A stretch of 64,000 nucleotides of DNA from Chersky-840 sp963764205 (GCA_963764205.1 CAVXRN010000003.1:124001-188000); one strand, 5' to 3'. Shown: positions 16,740 through 25,288, counted from the stretch's first letter. Notes: generated by a model not told the origin, from the sequence alone. Made by a program: numbers and translations.

Positions 16740-17504
16740 GAACATGGCGCGGACGTCGTCGACGGTCACATCGGTCGCGTCGAGCTGCACCGACCGCGCA
16801 TGGTCGGGGTCGAGGCGGCCGTAGACGAGGCGAAGCAGTTCCTCCGACGTGAGCCGCAACACGCCGGCGACCTCGCGCTCGGACCACCGCTCCAGGCGGA
16901 CCCCGTCGGTCACGAGCGCGTAGCTGCGGTCGGGGTCCGTCGTCGTCACTTGCAGCGTGAACGATCCCTCGGTGGGCTTCCCCACCCGGGCCGCGAGGTC
17001 CCCTACGCCGTCGACGAGGAGCTCAACGGCGTCATGGTCCACGGTGGCCGACGGGTCGAGCGTCACCACGACATCCCAGGTGTGCACGGCATGCTCGCCC
17101 AGTCGCAAGCGGAGGAACATCGCGATGTCGAGGTCCATCCCGAACGCTGCCAGCCGGAACGAGTCCAACTGAGTCGTGTCGAGGCCCTCGAGGCGCTGGA
17201 CGAGAGCCTCGTTGGCACGGAGGCTGTCGGCCACCTGCGATTGGGGACTTCGTGCGTTCCAGGCGTCCCAGATGGCCGGGAAGGCGTCCTGACCCGGCGC
17301 CTCGCCACCGGTGAGCCCGGCCTCGAGCAAGAGCGCGAAGATCTCGGCTTGGCTCCCCAGATGCGAGAGCACCTGCGCCACGCTCCACTCCGAGTCGTAC
17401 GAGGGCGCTGCCACGCCGGCCGCGTCGAGGCCGCTCACCGACCGGGCCAGGCGGTCCTGGGAGTGCCGCAGGGTGGTCACCCAACGAGACGGATCTGTGG
17501 ACAT
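16728..17504 (-). CDS. Maleylpyruvate isomerase family mycothiol-dependent enzyme (DinB-like)
   Basis: 258 residues. The N-terminal four-helix DinB-like domain has WVTTLRHSQDRLARSVSGLD, SEWSVAQVLSHLGSQAEIF with the metal-ligand His, and LRLGEHAVHTWDVVVTLDP with two further His ligands, the pattern of the mycothiol-dependent maleylpyruvate isomerase superfamily. The C-terminal half (LERWSEREVAGVLRLTSEEL, LVYGRLDPDHA) is the usual SCP2-like companion. Its presence points to a mycothiol-making actinobacterium. ATG at 17504 follows AGGAGGG. The FMN reductase gene lies upstream on the same strand, so the two may be cotranscribed. Confidence 0.85.
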   Translation of the reverse strand: MSTDPSRWVTTLRHSQDRLARSVSGLDAAGVAAPSYDSEWSVAQVLSHLGSQAEIFALLLEAGLTGGEAPGQDAFPAIWDAWNARSPQSQVADSLRANEALVQRLEGLDTTQLDSFRLAAFGMDLDIAMFLRLRLGEHAVHTWDVVVTLDPSATVDHDAVELLVDGVGDLAARVGKPTEGSFTLQVTTTDPDRSYALVTDGVRLERWSEREVAGVLRLTSEELLRLVYGRLDPDHARSVQLDATDVTVDDVRAMFPGL

Positions 17505-17548
17505 GGGGCCCTCCTGGGTTCGTTGGTCGATCGGGTGGACGCGTCGCC

Positions 17549-18196
17549 TCAGGACGCTTGTTGGATCTCCGCCAGAGCGGCACGCGCTCTGAAGCTCCCG
17601 GGGATGAGCTCTCCCTGGGCGCGCCCGTGCGCCAGCAGGGCTCCCCACCACGCCAGGTCGTCGAGCATGATCGTCATCGCGACGTCGGTCATCGGATCGA
17701 CCGGTGCTCCGTGCGTGTCGAATGCCGTCTCCACCCTGGGGATGAGGACGGTGTCACGCAACGGCACCATCTCGGACTCGATGGCGACGTGCATCAGGTG
17801 CTCGACGGCGCGGACGCCGGCCGCGATCCCGTTGCTGTACCCGACGGCGGCCAACGGCTTGTTGCGCAGCGCGAAGCTCACGAACACGTTGTCCAAGGCG
17901 TTCTTCAACACACCGGGCAACGAGTGGAGGTACTCGGGCGTGACGACCAACAGGGCATCGGCCTCTTTGAGCGTCCGGTTCCATTGCCGCACCACAGGAT
18001 CGGAGTACGTGGGGTCGTTAAAATCGCCGATCGTCCCGATGTGCTCTTGGAACATGGGAAGCGCCCAGTCGCGGAGGTCGAGCACCTCGACGTCGAAAGC
18101 GCCGTGGGCGCCGGCCCGGCGCACCACCCAGGGGGCCACGCGATCGGCCGCACGCGTCGGTCGGGTACTGCCGATGAGGATCTTGAGTTTCAGCAT
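17549..18196 (-). CDS. NAD(P)H-dependent FMN reductase
   Basis: 215 residues with the flavodoxin-like fold: KILIGSTRPTRAADRVAPWV binds the FMN phosphate, EVLDLRDWALPMFQEH follows, and LLVVTPEYLHSLPGVLKNAL with LRNKPLAAVGYSNG are the classic NADPH-dependent FMN reductase signatures. It probably reduces FMN or a quinone-like or azo substrate. The gene is divergent from a MarR regulator with a perfect palindrome between them, suggesting that the regulator controls this enzyme. Confidence 0.9.
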   Translation of the reverse strand: MLKLKILIGSTRPTRAADRVAPWVVRRAGAHGAFDVEVLDLRDWALPMFQEHIGTIGDFNDPTYSDPVVRQWNRTLKEADALLVVTPEYLHSLPGVLKNALDNVFVSFALRNKPLAAVGYSNGIAAGVRAVEHLMHVAIESEMVPLRDTVLIPRVETAFDTHGAPVDPMTDVAMTIMLDDLAWWGALLAHGRAQGELIPGSFRARAALAEIQQAS

Positions 18197-18232
18197 GGGG
18201 GGCTTTCTTTGTGCCGTCGACTATTGACCCAA

Positions 18233-18255
18233 TCAAGTATCGACCCAATACTTGA
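18233..18255. promoter_or_regulatory. Candidate MarR operator (perfect 8-bp inverted repeat)
   Basis: TCAAGTAT (18233-18240) and ATACTTGA (18248-18255) form a perfect inverted repeat with a 7-base spacer in the gap between the FMN reductase and the MarR gene. A direct repeat GACCCAAT overlaps it (18226-18233 and 18242-18249). The AT-rich content contrasts with the flanks. Confidence 0.7.
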
Positions 18256-18288
18256 GGAAGTCAAGCTTCTACTGCGAGACTGGAGCCC

Positions 18289-18741
18289 ATGTCCGACGCG
18301 CCGCTGGAAGATCAACTCGACGCCGTCGTCGACGGGCTGCTCGAGGTGGCCAAGCGCACGCACGAGGTCGTGGTCGTCGTGGCGACCCGCCACGACCTGA
18401 CCGCACAACAGGTCGGGCTGTTGCGGCTCTTGGACGAACCGGTGTCGATGCGCGCCTTCGCAGAGGAACTGTCGTGCGACCCGTCCAACGTGACCGGGCT
18501 GGTCGACCGGGTGGAGCGCCTCGGGCTCGTCGACCGGGTCCCCGATCCCACCGATCGCCGCATCCGGGTGCTCACGTTGACGCCGAAGGGCCGCCGCCTG
18601 AGAACCCGGATCAACAGCGAGGTCGCCCGGGAACTGGCGGCCGCCCTCGGACTCGAGAACGGGGACCATGGTCAGGTCCTGCGCCTGATCTCCCTCCTGA
18701 CCCCGAAGTGCGAGTCACCCCCGAAAGCGAGCGGGCTGTGA
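18289..18741 (+). CDS. MarR-family transcriptional regulator
   Basis: 150 residues. The winged helix reads LTAQQVGLLRLLDEPVSMRA, FAEELSCDPSNVTGLVDRVE, RVPDPTDRRIRVLTLTPKGR, the full MarR signature with the DxRxRxxxLT wing. It probably represses itself and the divergent FMN reductase through the palindrome at 18233-18255. Ligands of such regulators are often phenolic compounds or oxidants; here the ligand is unknown. Confidence 0.92.
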   Translation: MSDAPLEDQLDAVVDGLLEVAKRTHEVVVVVATRHDLTAQQVGLLRLLDEPVSMRAFAEELSCDPSNVTGLVDRVERLGLVDRVPDPTDRRIRVLTLTPKGRRLRTRINSEVARELAAALGLENGDHGQVLRLISLLTPKCESPPKASGL

Positions 18742-18857
18742 GGGATCGACGTCCCCGTTGCCGGATTATTGACCCCCGCTTGGATGGGAGTTGATCGCCG
18801 CCGTCCACGCTGACCCGCCGCATGAATTACCTGGCGGACCGCGAGGCGGAGGAATAC

Positions 18858-19160
18858 GTGAAAACCAGCCCTGAGCAGGACGTAGACGGTGAGCTTCCCC
18901 TCGGCGGACCCGACATCTTCCTCTCGGCGCGAGCCACCCGACGCGTGCTGATGCCACGTTCGCTGCGCCGAGGGCGCTCCCGGGCCAAAGACGCTCGCCG
19001 GGCCGCGGCCCGGGCCAACCACCCTTGTCAGTCCGGCGGTCTGCACCTCGTCGACCTCGACGGTGAGTCCGAGACGGCGCGCATCGCCCTACGGCGCAGG
19101 TTCGAGGAGACCGCCGCGACGAGCACGACGCCGGCCGCCGGGGAGTCGGCAGCGGGCTGA
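18858..19160 (+). CDS. Small basic protein of unknown function
   Basis: 100 residues (KTSPEQDVDGELPLGGPDIF, then LSARATRRVLMPRSLRRGRS, an Arg/Ala-rich segment, and GGLHLVDLDGESETARIALR). GTG at 18858 is chosen because GGAGG lies five bases upstream; ATG at 18822 in the same frame has none. No signal peptide or membrane segment. I do not recognise it. The C-terminal segment has ordered character, so the gene may be real, but it could also be spurious. Confidence 0.4.
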   Translation: MKTSPEQDVDGELPLGGPDIFLSARATRRVLMPRSLRRGRSRAKDARRAAARANHPCQSGGLHLVDLDGESETARIALRRRFEETAATSTTPAAGESAAG

Positions 19161-19175
19161 GCCGTAGCGGCTCAG
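19157..19175. terminator. Short hairpin between convergent genes
   Basis: CTGAGCC (19157-19163) pairs with GGCTCAG (19169-19175) across a five-base loop. The stop codons of both convergent genes lie inside the arms. There is no T-tract, so termination is a guess. Confidence 0.45.
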
Positions 19176-19621
19176 GAGCGCTCGAACTCCCAGTACTGGA
19201 GCTCGCACAACATCGGGAGCATGTAGCCGAGGTAGATCGAGTGGATCTTGATCGGCCCTCGATCGTCCACGGCGATGTCGATGAGGTCCACCCGGGAGTC
19301 GGCCTGGCGGAATTCGACGGCACGGTCGCGCGCCGCGACCAACTCGTCTCGTGTGCCGACGGCGAAGCCGAAGTGGTCCATGCGGGGGCACCGCATCGGG
19401 TCGTCCTCGGCGATGAGGAAGATGAACTGGTCCCAGTGCACACACGACAGGATCAGGCGCTTGCGGTCGAGCGTCATCGTCGGCATCTCGTCGAATCCGA
19501 GCACCTGGCCCCAGAACCGACAGATGTCGGCCCGACTCGTGTCGTCGAGAAGGTCCGACGGCACACTCAGCGCGACATGGTTGAACCGGGGGTTGCCCGA
19601 GGGGTAGTAGGGATGTGCCAT
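19172..19621 (-). CDS. Glyoxalase/VOC-superfamily protein
   Basis: 149 residues with one or two beta-alpha-beta-beta-beta modules: FNHVALSVPSDLLDDTSRAD...FWGQVLGFDEMPTMTLDRKR and MDHFGFAVGTRDELVAARDR...KIHSIYLGYMLPMLCELQYW. His in NHVAL and Glu in ELQYWEFE are likely metal ligands. It may be a dioxygenase or isomerase of aromatic or lipid metabolism. Its ATG overlaps the TGA of the upstream alcohol dehydrogenase (ATGA), so the two are translationally coupled. Confidence 0.8.
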   Translation of the reverse strand: MAHPYYPSGNPRFNHVALSVPSDLLDDTSRADICRFWGQVLGFDEMPTMTLDRKRLILSCVHWDQFIFLIAEDDPMRCPRMDHFGFAVGTRDELVAARDRAVEFRQADSRVDLIDIAVDDRGPIKIHSIYLGYMLPMLCELQYWEFERS

Positions 19622-20724
19622 CAGCGACCCTCCGCTCCGATTGCGTCCCCGTCACCCGGCACCACCATCACCTTCCCCGCGATCCGGCCCTCGGCCAGCT
19701 GCCGCATAGCCGCTCCGAGACCTCGGAGGGTGACGTCTTCGGGGTCGATGAGCACGTCGACGGGCAACCGGCCCGACCCCAGGAGCTCGAGGGCACGCTC
19801 GAACCCATCCGCGTCGTAGACGAACGAACCGCTCACGGTCAGCTCGTTGAGGATCAACCGGTTGGGATCGAATCTCGGCGCTTCGATGCCGGCGCCGACG
19901 AGCACGAGGTGGCCTCCCCGGCGGAGCTGGAAGAAACCGCATTCCATCGCCGCCTTCTTGCCCGAACACTCGAACACGACGTCGACGGCTCGCGGAGACT
20001 GTCGTTCGGGCTCCCACGGCGGGTAGGTCTCGAGGTCGGTCGGGTCGAGCACCTCGGCGGCACCGAGATCGAGCGCCAGGCGCCGACGGCGCTCGCCCGG
20101 CTCGACCACGACGACGGGGCCCATGTCCTTCGCGGCGAGTGCGGCGATGGTGAGAGCACCGATGGGCCCCGCACCGAAGACCATGGCGGTGTCTCCCCGG
20201 ACCATGCCCGACCGGGTGATGCCGTGCAGCGCCACCGCCAAGGGCTCGGCCAGCGCGGCCACCCGGGGCGACATCCCGTCGGGAAGGGCCAACAACGATC
20301 GGGCGTCGGTGAGGACATAGCGCGCGAACGCCCCCCCGGTGTCGCCGTCGACCGGGGCGGAGCGACGCTCGCACTGCGAGGGTTTGCCTGCCCGGCATCG
20401 ACGGCACTCCCCGCACCGCGGTGACGGTCCACACACCACCGCGTCCCCCGGCACCCACCTCGTCACACCCTCGCCCACCGCCGCCACGGTCCCGGTGTAC
20501 TCGTGGCCACCTACGGTCCCGGGCTTTCCCCACCCTTCGATCATGATGTGGAGGTCGGACCCGCAGATCCCGCAGTACGCCACCTCGACGAGGACCTGGC
20601 CCGGACCCGGCGACGGCACGGGCCGCTCCTCCACGCCGACGTCGCCGGGACTGCGGTACACCGCCGACTCCATCACACTCGGGGGCACGCTCGGGGGCGC
20701 AGACCGATTGCCGGGCGCGGTCAT
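19621..20724 (-). CDS. Zinc-dependent medium-chain alcohol dehydrogenase
   Basis: 367 residues. Catalytic zinc residues are in VAYCGICGSDLHIMIEGWG and VGGHEYTGTVAAVGEG; the structural zinc loop is PSPRCGECRRCRAGKPSQCE with four Cys. The Rossmann motif is VFGAGPIGALTIAALAAKDM. The family covers sorbitol, threonine and aryl-alcohol dehydrogenases, and the substrate cannot be told here. It starts four bases after the MFS gene and overlaps the VOC gene, making a three-gene operon. Confidence 0.92.
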   Translation of the reverse strand: MTAPGNRSAPPSVPPSVMESAVYRSPGDVGVEERPVPSPGPGQVLVEVAYCGICGSDLHIMIEGWGKPGTVGGHEYTGTVAAVGEGVTRWVPGDAVVCGPSPRCGECRRCRAGKPSQCERRSAPVDGDTGGAFARYVLTDARSLLALPDGMSPRVAALAEPLAVALHGITRSGMVRGDTAMVFGAGPIGALTIAALAAKDMGPVVVVEPGERRRRLALDLGAAEVLDPTDLETYPPWEPERQSPRAVDVVFECSGKKAAMECGFFQLRRGGHLVLVGAGIEAPRFDPNRLILNELTVSGSFVYDADGFERALELLGSGRLPVDVLIDPEDVTLRGLGAAMRQLAEGRIAGKVMVVPGDGDAIGAEGR

Positions 20725-20728
20725 GACC

Positions 20729-22330
20729 TCAACCGACCGCTTCGGGCACGAGGTCGCGCTCGGGGACGGGGGCCGGCACGGGGGGACGGTACCCGTCGCG
20801 CCGACGCGAGTAGAAGTCCTTGCGCCGCACGAGCATGGCGAACGCAGCTCCCACGGCCACCGTGACGGCCCCGACGAGGAACACGGCGTTCATCCCGCTC
20901 ACAAAGGCGTGATGCGCGGCAGCCACGACCTCGGGGTTGCCGCCCGAGATCTTGGCGGCGGCCTCGGCGCCGCCCGCGGCCACGGTCCGGGCCAGGGCCG
21001 GAGCCTGACGGGCGCCGACCAAGCCGTGCAGCGTGGACTGCAGCCGGCTCTGGAAGACAGCCCCGAGCGCGGCCACCCCGATCGCCACGCCGCCGATGCG
21101 GAACGTGTTGTTGATCCCCGAGGCCATGCCGGCGCGTTGAGGTGGCACGACGCCGAGGGCGACCTTGGCAATGGCGGGATTGGCGAGGCCGACGCCGACC
21201 CCACCGACCAGCATCCCGGGGAGCAGTGCCCTCCAGCTCGACGCCACCGTCAGGCCCGTGAAGAGCCAGATGCCGACAGCCGAGGTCGCGAGCCCGACAG
21301 TGAGCGACAGCCCCGCCGGCACGCGTTCGGTCACCGGCCGCGACGCCAGGGGCACGACGAACGACATGATCGTGAGCGGCAGGAGACGTTCACCCCCCTG
21401 TAGCGGCGACAGGCCGAGGTCGTTCTGGAGGTACAGGGTGAGGTAGGGCAACAGGGCGAACATCCCGGCACCGATGGCGAGCGTGGCCATCGAGACGCCG
21501 GTGAACGAGGGCTTGCGGAACAGCGACAGGTCGAACATGGGGCGTTCCTGGAGCAGCTCGACGATCACGAACACCAGGAGCAGGGCGCCCGCGCCGGACA
21601 GGATGAGCACGATCACGTGGCTCGACCACCCGTCGTCGTTGCCCCGGGTGAGACCGAGCACGAGGAGGAAGAGGCCGCCCGAGAACGTCACCAGGCCCGC
21701 CCAGTCCAATCGTTTGGCATTGGGGTCGGTCATGTTGACCATGCGCCGGCCCACCAGCAGCGTCAGGACGCCGATGGGGACGTTCACGTAGAAGATCCAC
21801 TGCCATCCGAAGGCGCTCGTGAGCGCGCCCCCGACCAGGGGCCCGATCGCCACTGCTCCACCGACCGTGGCCCCCCATGCCGCGATGGCCGAGGAACGGG
21901 CCGAGCCCTGGAAGTCCTGGCCGATGAGGGCGAGCGACGTGGCGAACAGCGCCGCCCCGCCCACACCCTGGACGGCTCGGGCGGCGATGAGCTGCGCCGA
22001 GGTGTGAGACATCCCGCATGCAAAGGACGCCAGGGTGAACACGGTGAGGCCGATCATGAAGATGCGCTTGCGCCCGAACCGGTCGGCCAGGGACCCCTGG
22101 GTCAGGATGAAGGCCGCGAGGCTCAGGGCGTAGGCGGAGATGACCCATTGCAGGTCGCTGAAGCTCGCGTGCAGCGCCCGTTGCATGGTGGGCAGGGCCA
22201 CCTGGACGATGGTGATGTCGACGAGGAGCATGAACGTCGCCCCGCACACGGCGACGAGGGTCCACCAGTGGCGCTCGGTCCCCCCGTCCCGACCCTGGTC
22301 GGAGCCGGAGAGCGATCCCTTCGCGGCCAC
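20729..22330 (-). CDS. DHA2-family MFS transporter (14 membrane segments, EmrB/QacA type)
   Basis: 533 residues. The first helix (HWWTLVAVCGATFMLLVDIT) has motif D1, the loop GSLADRFGRKRIFMIGL is motif A, RAVQGVGGAALFATSLALIG is motif B, and IGPLVGGALTSAFGWQWIFY is motif C of drug:H+ antiporters. Fourteen hydrophobic stretches fit the DHA2 family. It is the first gene of the operon with the alcohol dehydrogenase and VOC protein, so it may export a substrate or product of those enzymes, which is inference. Confidence 0.92.
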   Translation of the reverse strand: MAAKGSLSGSDQGRDGGTERHWWTLVAVCGATFMLLVDITIVQVALPTMQRALHASFSDLQWVISAYALSLAAFILTQGSLADRFGRKRIFMIGLTVFTLASFACGMSHTSAQLIAARAVQGVGGAALFATSLALIGQDFQGSARSSAIAAWGATVGGAVAIGPLVGGALTSAFGWQWIFYVNVPIGVLTLLVGRRMVNMTDPNAKRLDWAGLVTFSGGLFLLVLGLTRGNDDGWSSHVIVLILSGAGALLLVFVIVELLQERPMFDLSLFRKPSFTGVSMATLAIGAGMFALLPYLTLYLQNDLGLSPLQGGERLLPLTIMSFVVPLASRPVTERVPAGLSLTVGLATSAVGIWLFTGLTVASSWRALLPGMLVGGVGVGLANPAIAKVALGVVPPQRAGMASGINNTFRIGGVAIGVAALGAVFQSRLQSTLHGLVGARQAPALARTVAAGGAEAAAKISGGNPEVVAAAHHAFVSGMNAVFLVGAVTVAVGAAFAMLVRRKDFYSRRRDGYRPPVPAPVPERDLVPEAVG

Positions 22331-22465
22331 CTACCCTCCTCCCGCCTGCGGGCGCGTCCCACCCTGGCGCCGGCATGCGACTCGAGCGAAGAGTCTCCAT
22401 CGTGCTGCGCCCGGTGTCCAGGATCAGGGTCGCAACCCCTCGGTAGCCTTGCGACAGTGCGGAGC

Positions 22466-22870
22466 ATGTGGACCTCGAGGCGTGCGATCTCGCTGCACGT
22501 GGCCTTGGTCGTCTTCGTCCCCGCGTGTGTCGCCCTCACGTGGTGGCAACTGGCACGGGCCCTGGGGGGCAACACGCTGAGCTGGGTCTACACCTTCGAG
22601 TGGCCCTTCTTCGCCGCCTACGCCGTGTTCATGTGGTGGAAGCTGGTCCACGACGACCCGGCGGCCCGGCCCGACGGAGCTGCGGGGGGGCCTGCGCCTG
22701 GCCCGACGACCGCTTCGCCTCGGGCCGAGGCACCCCCGTCGCCCGAGGGCGGAGCCGGGGGTGGCCCCGGGCTCGATGGTGGAGGCGGTGGCGAGCACGA
22801 CGACGAGTTGGCCGCCTACAACCGGTACCTGGCGGAGCTCAATGCGAGTGGGAGGCAGAAGCGATGGTGA
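22466..22870 (+). CDS. Small membrane protein with two helices and acidic C-terminal tail
   Basis: 134 residues. Two membrane segments (ISLHVALVVFVPACVALTWW and WPFFAAYAVFMWWKLV) are separated by a short loop ALGGNTLSWVYTFE, followed by a Pro/Gly-rich tail ending ELAAYNRYLAELNASGRQ. The layout matches a conserved actinobacterial membrane protein of unknown function. ATG at 22466 is preceded by GGAG only one base away; GTG at 22457 is an alternative start. It is divergent from the MFS operon. Confidence 0.6.
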   Translation: MWTSRRAISLHVALVVFVPACVALTWWQLARALGGNTLSWVYTFEWPFFAAYAVFMWWKLVHDDPAARPDGAAGGPAPGPTTASPRAEAPPSPEGGAGGGPGLDGGGGGEHDDELAAYNRYLAELNASGRQKRW

Positions 22871-22957
22871 GCCCCGACGACGACACGGTCCCGGCTGAGC
22901 CGGCTCGACGGCGCGATGCTGCGGGGCCGATGTCGCAGAAAATTAACGCGCAGGGTA

Positions 22958-22986
22958 TTGCACTCCGGCACCGCGTCGGCATCTAT
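22958..22986 (+). promoter_or_regulatory. Possible promoter before the YgjP-like gene
   Basis: TTGCAC (22958-22963), a 17-base spacer and ATCTAT (22981-22986) lie about 95 bases before the YgjP-like start, in an AT-richer patch of a 209-base gap. The -10 match is weak. Confidence 0.25.
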
Positions 22987-23079
22987 TGGGGACATGGAGT
23001 TCGAGGGGGGCAAGCGACAGGGAGCGATGCGTGCACGCCGGCGCGCCTGCCGGGCTTCGAGGACACGGCGGAGCCCGAG

Positions 23080-23601
23080 ATGAGTGACCGACGGCCGCCG
23101 CGCCCCCCGGTCGAGGTGCGCACGAGCCCTCGCCGGCGCAAGACCGCCAGCGGCTTCTGGCAGGACGGCCGGGTGGTCATCCTCGTCCCGGCCCGGCTCA
23201 GCAAGGCCGATCGGGTGGAGCTGGTCGAGGGCCTCGTCCAGCGCGTCCTGGCCCAGCGTCCCAACGTCACCACCTCGGACCGGGACCTGGCGCACCGGGC
23301 CGAGGTGCTCGCCGACGAGTACCTCGGCGGGGTCAGGGCGACGTCCATCCGCTGGGTCGGCAACCAACAGCACCGGTGGGGCTCGTGCACGTCCCGGACC
23401 GGTGAGATCCGAATCTCCGAGCGCCTCCGGTTCGTGCCGGGCTGGGTGCTCGACGCCGTGTTGGTGCACGAGCTCGCCCACCTGATCGAGCCGACGCACT
23501 CGGCGCGGTTCCACCGGCTCGCCCACCGCTACCCCCGGACCGAAGAGGCCGACACCTTCCTCGCCGGCTACACCCTCGGCCTCGAGGCCACCTCCGTCTG
23601 A
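23080..23601 (+). CDS. YgjP/SprT-like zinc metallopeptidase (DUF45)
   Basis: 173 residues. The core has WVGNQQHRWGSCTSRTGEIR and VLVHELAHLIEPTHSARFHR with HELAH at 130-134 and the third His ligand in SARFHRL, followed by YPRTEEADTFL. This is the YgjP-like M48-related family. Members are small, and some sit with restriction or repair genes, but the physiological role is unknown. The frame is open upstream to about 22468, but ATG at 23080 starts the conserved protein. Confidence 0.85.
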   Translation: MSDRRPPRPPVEVRTSPRRRKTASGFWQDGRVVILVPARLSKADRVELVEGLVQRVLAQRPNVTTSDRDLAHRAEVLADEYLGGVRATSIRWVGNQQHRWGSCTSRTGEIRISERLRFVPGWVLDAVLVHELAHLIEPTHSARFHRLAHRYPRTEEADTFLAGYTLGLEATSV

Positions 23602-23612
23602 GCCACTGGTCT

Positions 23613-23672
23613 TCAGGCGGCGCGACGAGCCCTCAGGCGGCCGCGACGGGCCTCAGGCGGACGCGTCGAGCA
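23613..23672. repeat. Three 20-bp tandem units carrying a stop codon in each frame
   Basis: Units at 23613, 23633 and 23653 all begin TCAGGCGG on the plus strand. On the minus strand each ends in CCGCCTGA. The unit at 23653-23672 contains the real stop of the acyl-CoA dehydrogenase. Because 20 is not a multiple of three, the three TGA codons fall in the three reading frames. Confidence 0.9.
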
Positions 23673-24789
23673 GGGCCGAGGCCACGAGCTCCTCGAGGTA
23701 GTCGGTGTCCCACCACGACACCTGAAGAGCCTTGGCCCGGCGGAAGTACAGCTGGATGTCGAAGTCGACGGTGAAGCCGATTCCCCCGAAGACCTGCTGG
23801 GCCATGGCCGTCACGTCGCGGTAGGTACCGCAGGCGAAGAGCTTGGCCATGGGCGCCAGGGTGTCGACCGGCCGGCCTTCGGCCCGGGCCCAGGCGGCTT
23901 CGTGGACGAGGGTCGTGCCCCCGTCGACGGCGGTGACGGCGTCGGCGAGGTAGTGGGCGATGGCCTGGAAGGCGCCGAGGGGCTTGTCGAACTGCTCGCG
24001 GTCCTTGGCGTACTGGACGGTGATGTCGAGCGCCTGCTGGGCACCTCCCATGGCCTGTGCCGCCAGAAGGATGCAGCCGTCGTGCATGACGGCGTCCCAC
24101 GTCCCCCACCCCGACGAGGCGGCGCCGATGCGGGCGTCGGGGCCCAACCGCACGGCATCGAAGGTCACCTGGAACTGCGTGTCGGACGCGACGGTCAGCT
24201 GTTGGTGCAGCGCCACCCCGTCGGTTGCAGGGTCGACGAGGAAGAGGTCGACGTCATCGGGCCCGCCTCCGGTGCGGGCCAGGACCACCAGCGCCGCGGC
24301 GGAGGAGGCGAAGGGCACGTGCCGCTTGGTCCCGGTCAGCCGAAAGCCGTCACCGTCGGGCTCGGCCCGCATCTGGATGCCCGTCGGGCCACAGCTGTTC
24401 TCGGGCTCGAACCACGCCGGCGTGAGAATGGCCTCGCCCCGGGCGATGGGTGCCAGCCACTGCGCCTGCTGGGCAGCCGAGCCCGCTCGGGCCAGGGCTC
24501 CCCCGCACAGCACGGCACTGGCGAAATGCGGCGTGGGGGCGAGGGCGCGACCCAGCTCCTCGTACAGCACGACGCCCTCGAGGGCGCTCATGGCCGAGCC
24601 TCCGTGGTCCTCGGGGAGCAGCAGCCCGATCAGGTCGAGCTCCGCCATCTGCTGCCACAGGTCGGTGGAGTAGCCCACGGGGTCGTCCTCGAGCTCGCGG
24701 ACGACCGACAAGGGACAGGCCGTGGCGCACAGCTTGCGCACGGTCTCTCGCAGCATCTCCTGCTCCGGACTGAATTCGAGGTCCAGCAC
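23653..24789 (-). CDS. Acyl-CoA dehydrogenase
   Basis: 378 residues of the ACAD fold: LEFSPEQEMLRETVRKLCA, LGLLLPEDHGGSAMS-like loop, WFEPENSCGPTGIQMRAEPD in the FAD region, FDAVRLGPDARIG, and YAKDREQFDKPLGAFQAIAH in the second helical domain. The C-terminal QVFGGIGFTVDFDIQLYFRR segment is typical of the class used in steroid or branched-chain side-chain oxidation, where heterotetramers are common. It is the last gene of the block MaoC-MaoC-CaiB-ACAD and so is probably cotranscribed with them. Confidence 0.9.
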   Translation of the reverse strand: MLDLEFSPEQEMLRETVRKLCATACPLSVVRELEDDPVGYSTDLWQQMAELDLIGLLLPEDHGGSAMSALEGVVLYEELGRALAPTPHFASAVLCGGALARAGSAAQQAQWLAPIARGEAILTPAWFEPENSCGPTGIQMRAEPDGDGFRLTGTKRHVPFASSAAALVVLARTGGGPDDVDLFLVDPATDGVALHQQLTVASDTQFQVTFDAVRLGPDARIGAASSGWGTWDAVMHDGCILLAAQAMGGAQQALDITVQYAKDREQFDKPLGAFQAIAHYLADAVTAVDGGTTLVHEAAWARAEGRPVDTLAPMAKLFACGTYRDVTAMAQQVFGGIGFTVDFDIQLYFRRAKALQVSWWDTDYLEELVASALLDASA

Positions 24790-24802
24790 GTCCCAGCTCC
24801 TC

Positions 24803-25288
24803 TCAGGGCTTCCAGCGGTCGCCGCCGCGGTGCCAAGGGTTGTCGTCGTCGGTCGTCGGCAGCGCCACGCGCGCCGTGCAGGTGCTCTTCACGTCGCCGT
24901 CCACCGACAAGGTGATGTCGAGGCCGACCCAGCCGCAACCGGTGTCGTCCACACTGATTGCCGCGACGACGCCGTCGAGCACCATCGTGTCGCCGGGGAA
25001 CACCGAGTCGCGCATGCGGAAGGTGACCCGGCCCATCCGTCCATGGGGCCCGGTCCAGTCGGTGATGAACCGCTCGAACCACGCCGCCTGGTTCGGGGTG
25101 TTGAGGAAGATGTCGCGGGTACCGTTGCGCTCGACGGCGAAGTCCTTGTCGTGGTGCATGGGTCGCCAGTCGCGCGTGGCGAGCGCCCCGAGCACCACCG
25201 TGGTGGCGGTCACCTCGTGGTGCAGCGACGGCAGGATGTCACCCTCGGCCACGTCGCCGAACACGAGCACGGGGGCCGGACCGCTCAC
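24803..25288 (-). CDS. MaoC-like hydratase (hotdog fold)
   Basis: 161 residues. ATRDWRPMHHDKDFAVERNG contains the Asp-x(4)-His motif of the R-hydratase family (D at the end of ATRD and H in MHHD), and GDTMVLDGVVAAISVDD fits the second half of the fold. It overlaps the neighbouring MaoC-type gene by four bases (ATGA-type), so the two probably act as a heterodimer that hydrates an enoyl-CoA, as known for steroid-degradation hydratases made of two half-size chains. Confidence 0.8.
   Translation of the reverse strand: MSGPAPVLVFGDVAEGDILPSLHHEVTATTVVLGALATRDWRPMHHDKDFAVERNGTRDIFLNTPNQAAWFERFITDWTGPHGRMGRVTFRMRDSVFPGDTMVLDGVVAAISVDDTGCGWVGLDITLSVDGDVKSTCTARVALPTTDDDNPWHRGGDRWKP

Noticed and set aside
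18766..19443. 225-codon minus-strand frame overlapping the small gene and the VOC gene
   Set aside because: It is an Arg/Pro-rich shadow of the glyoxalase gene in another frame.
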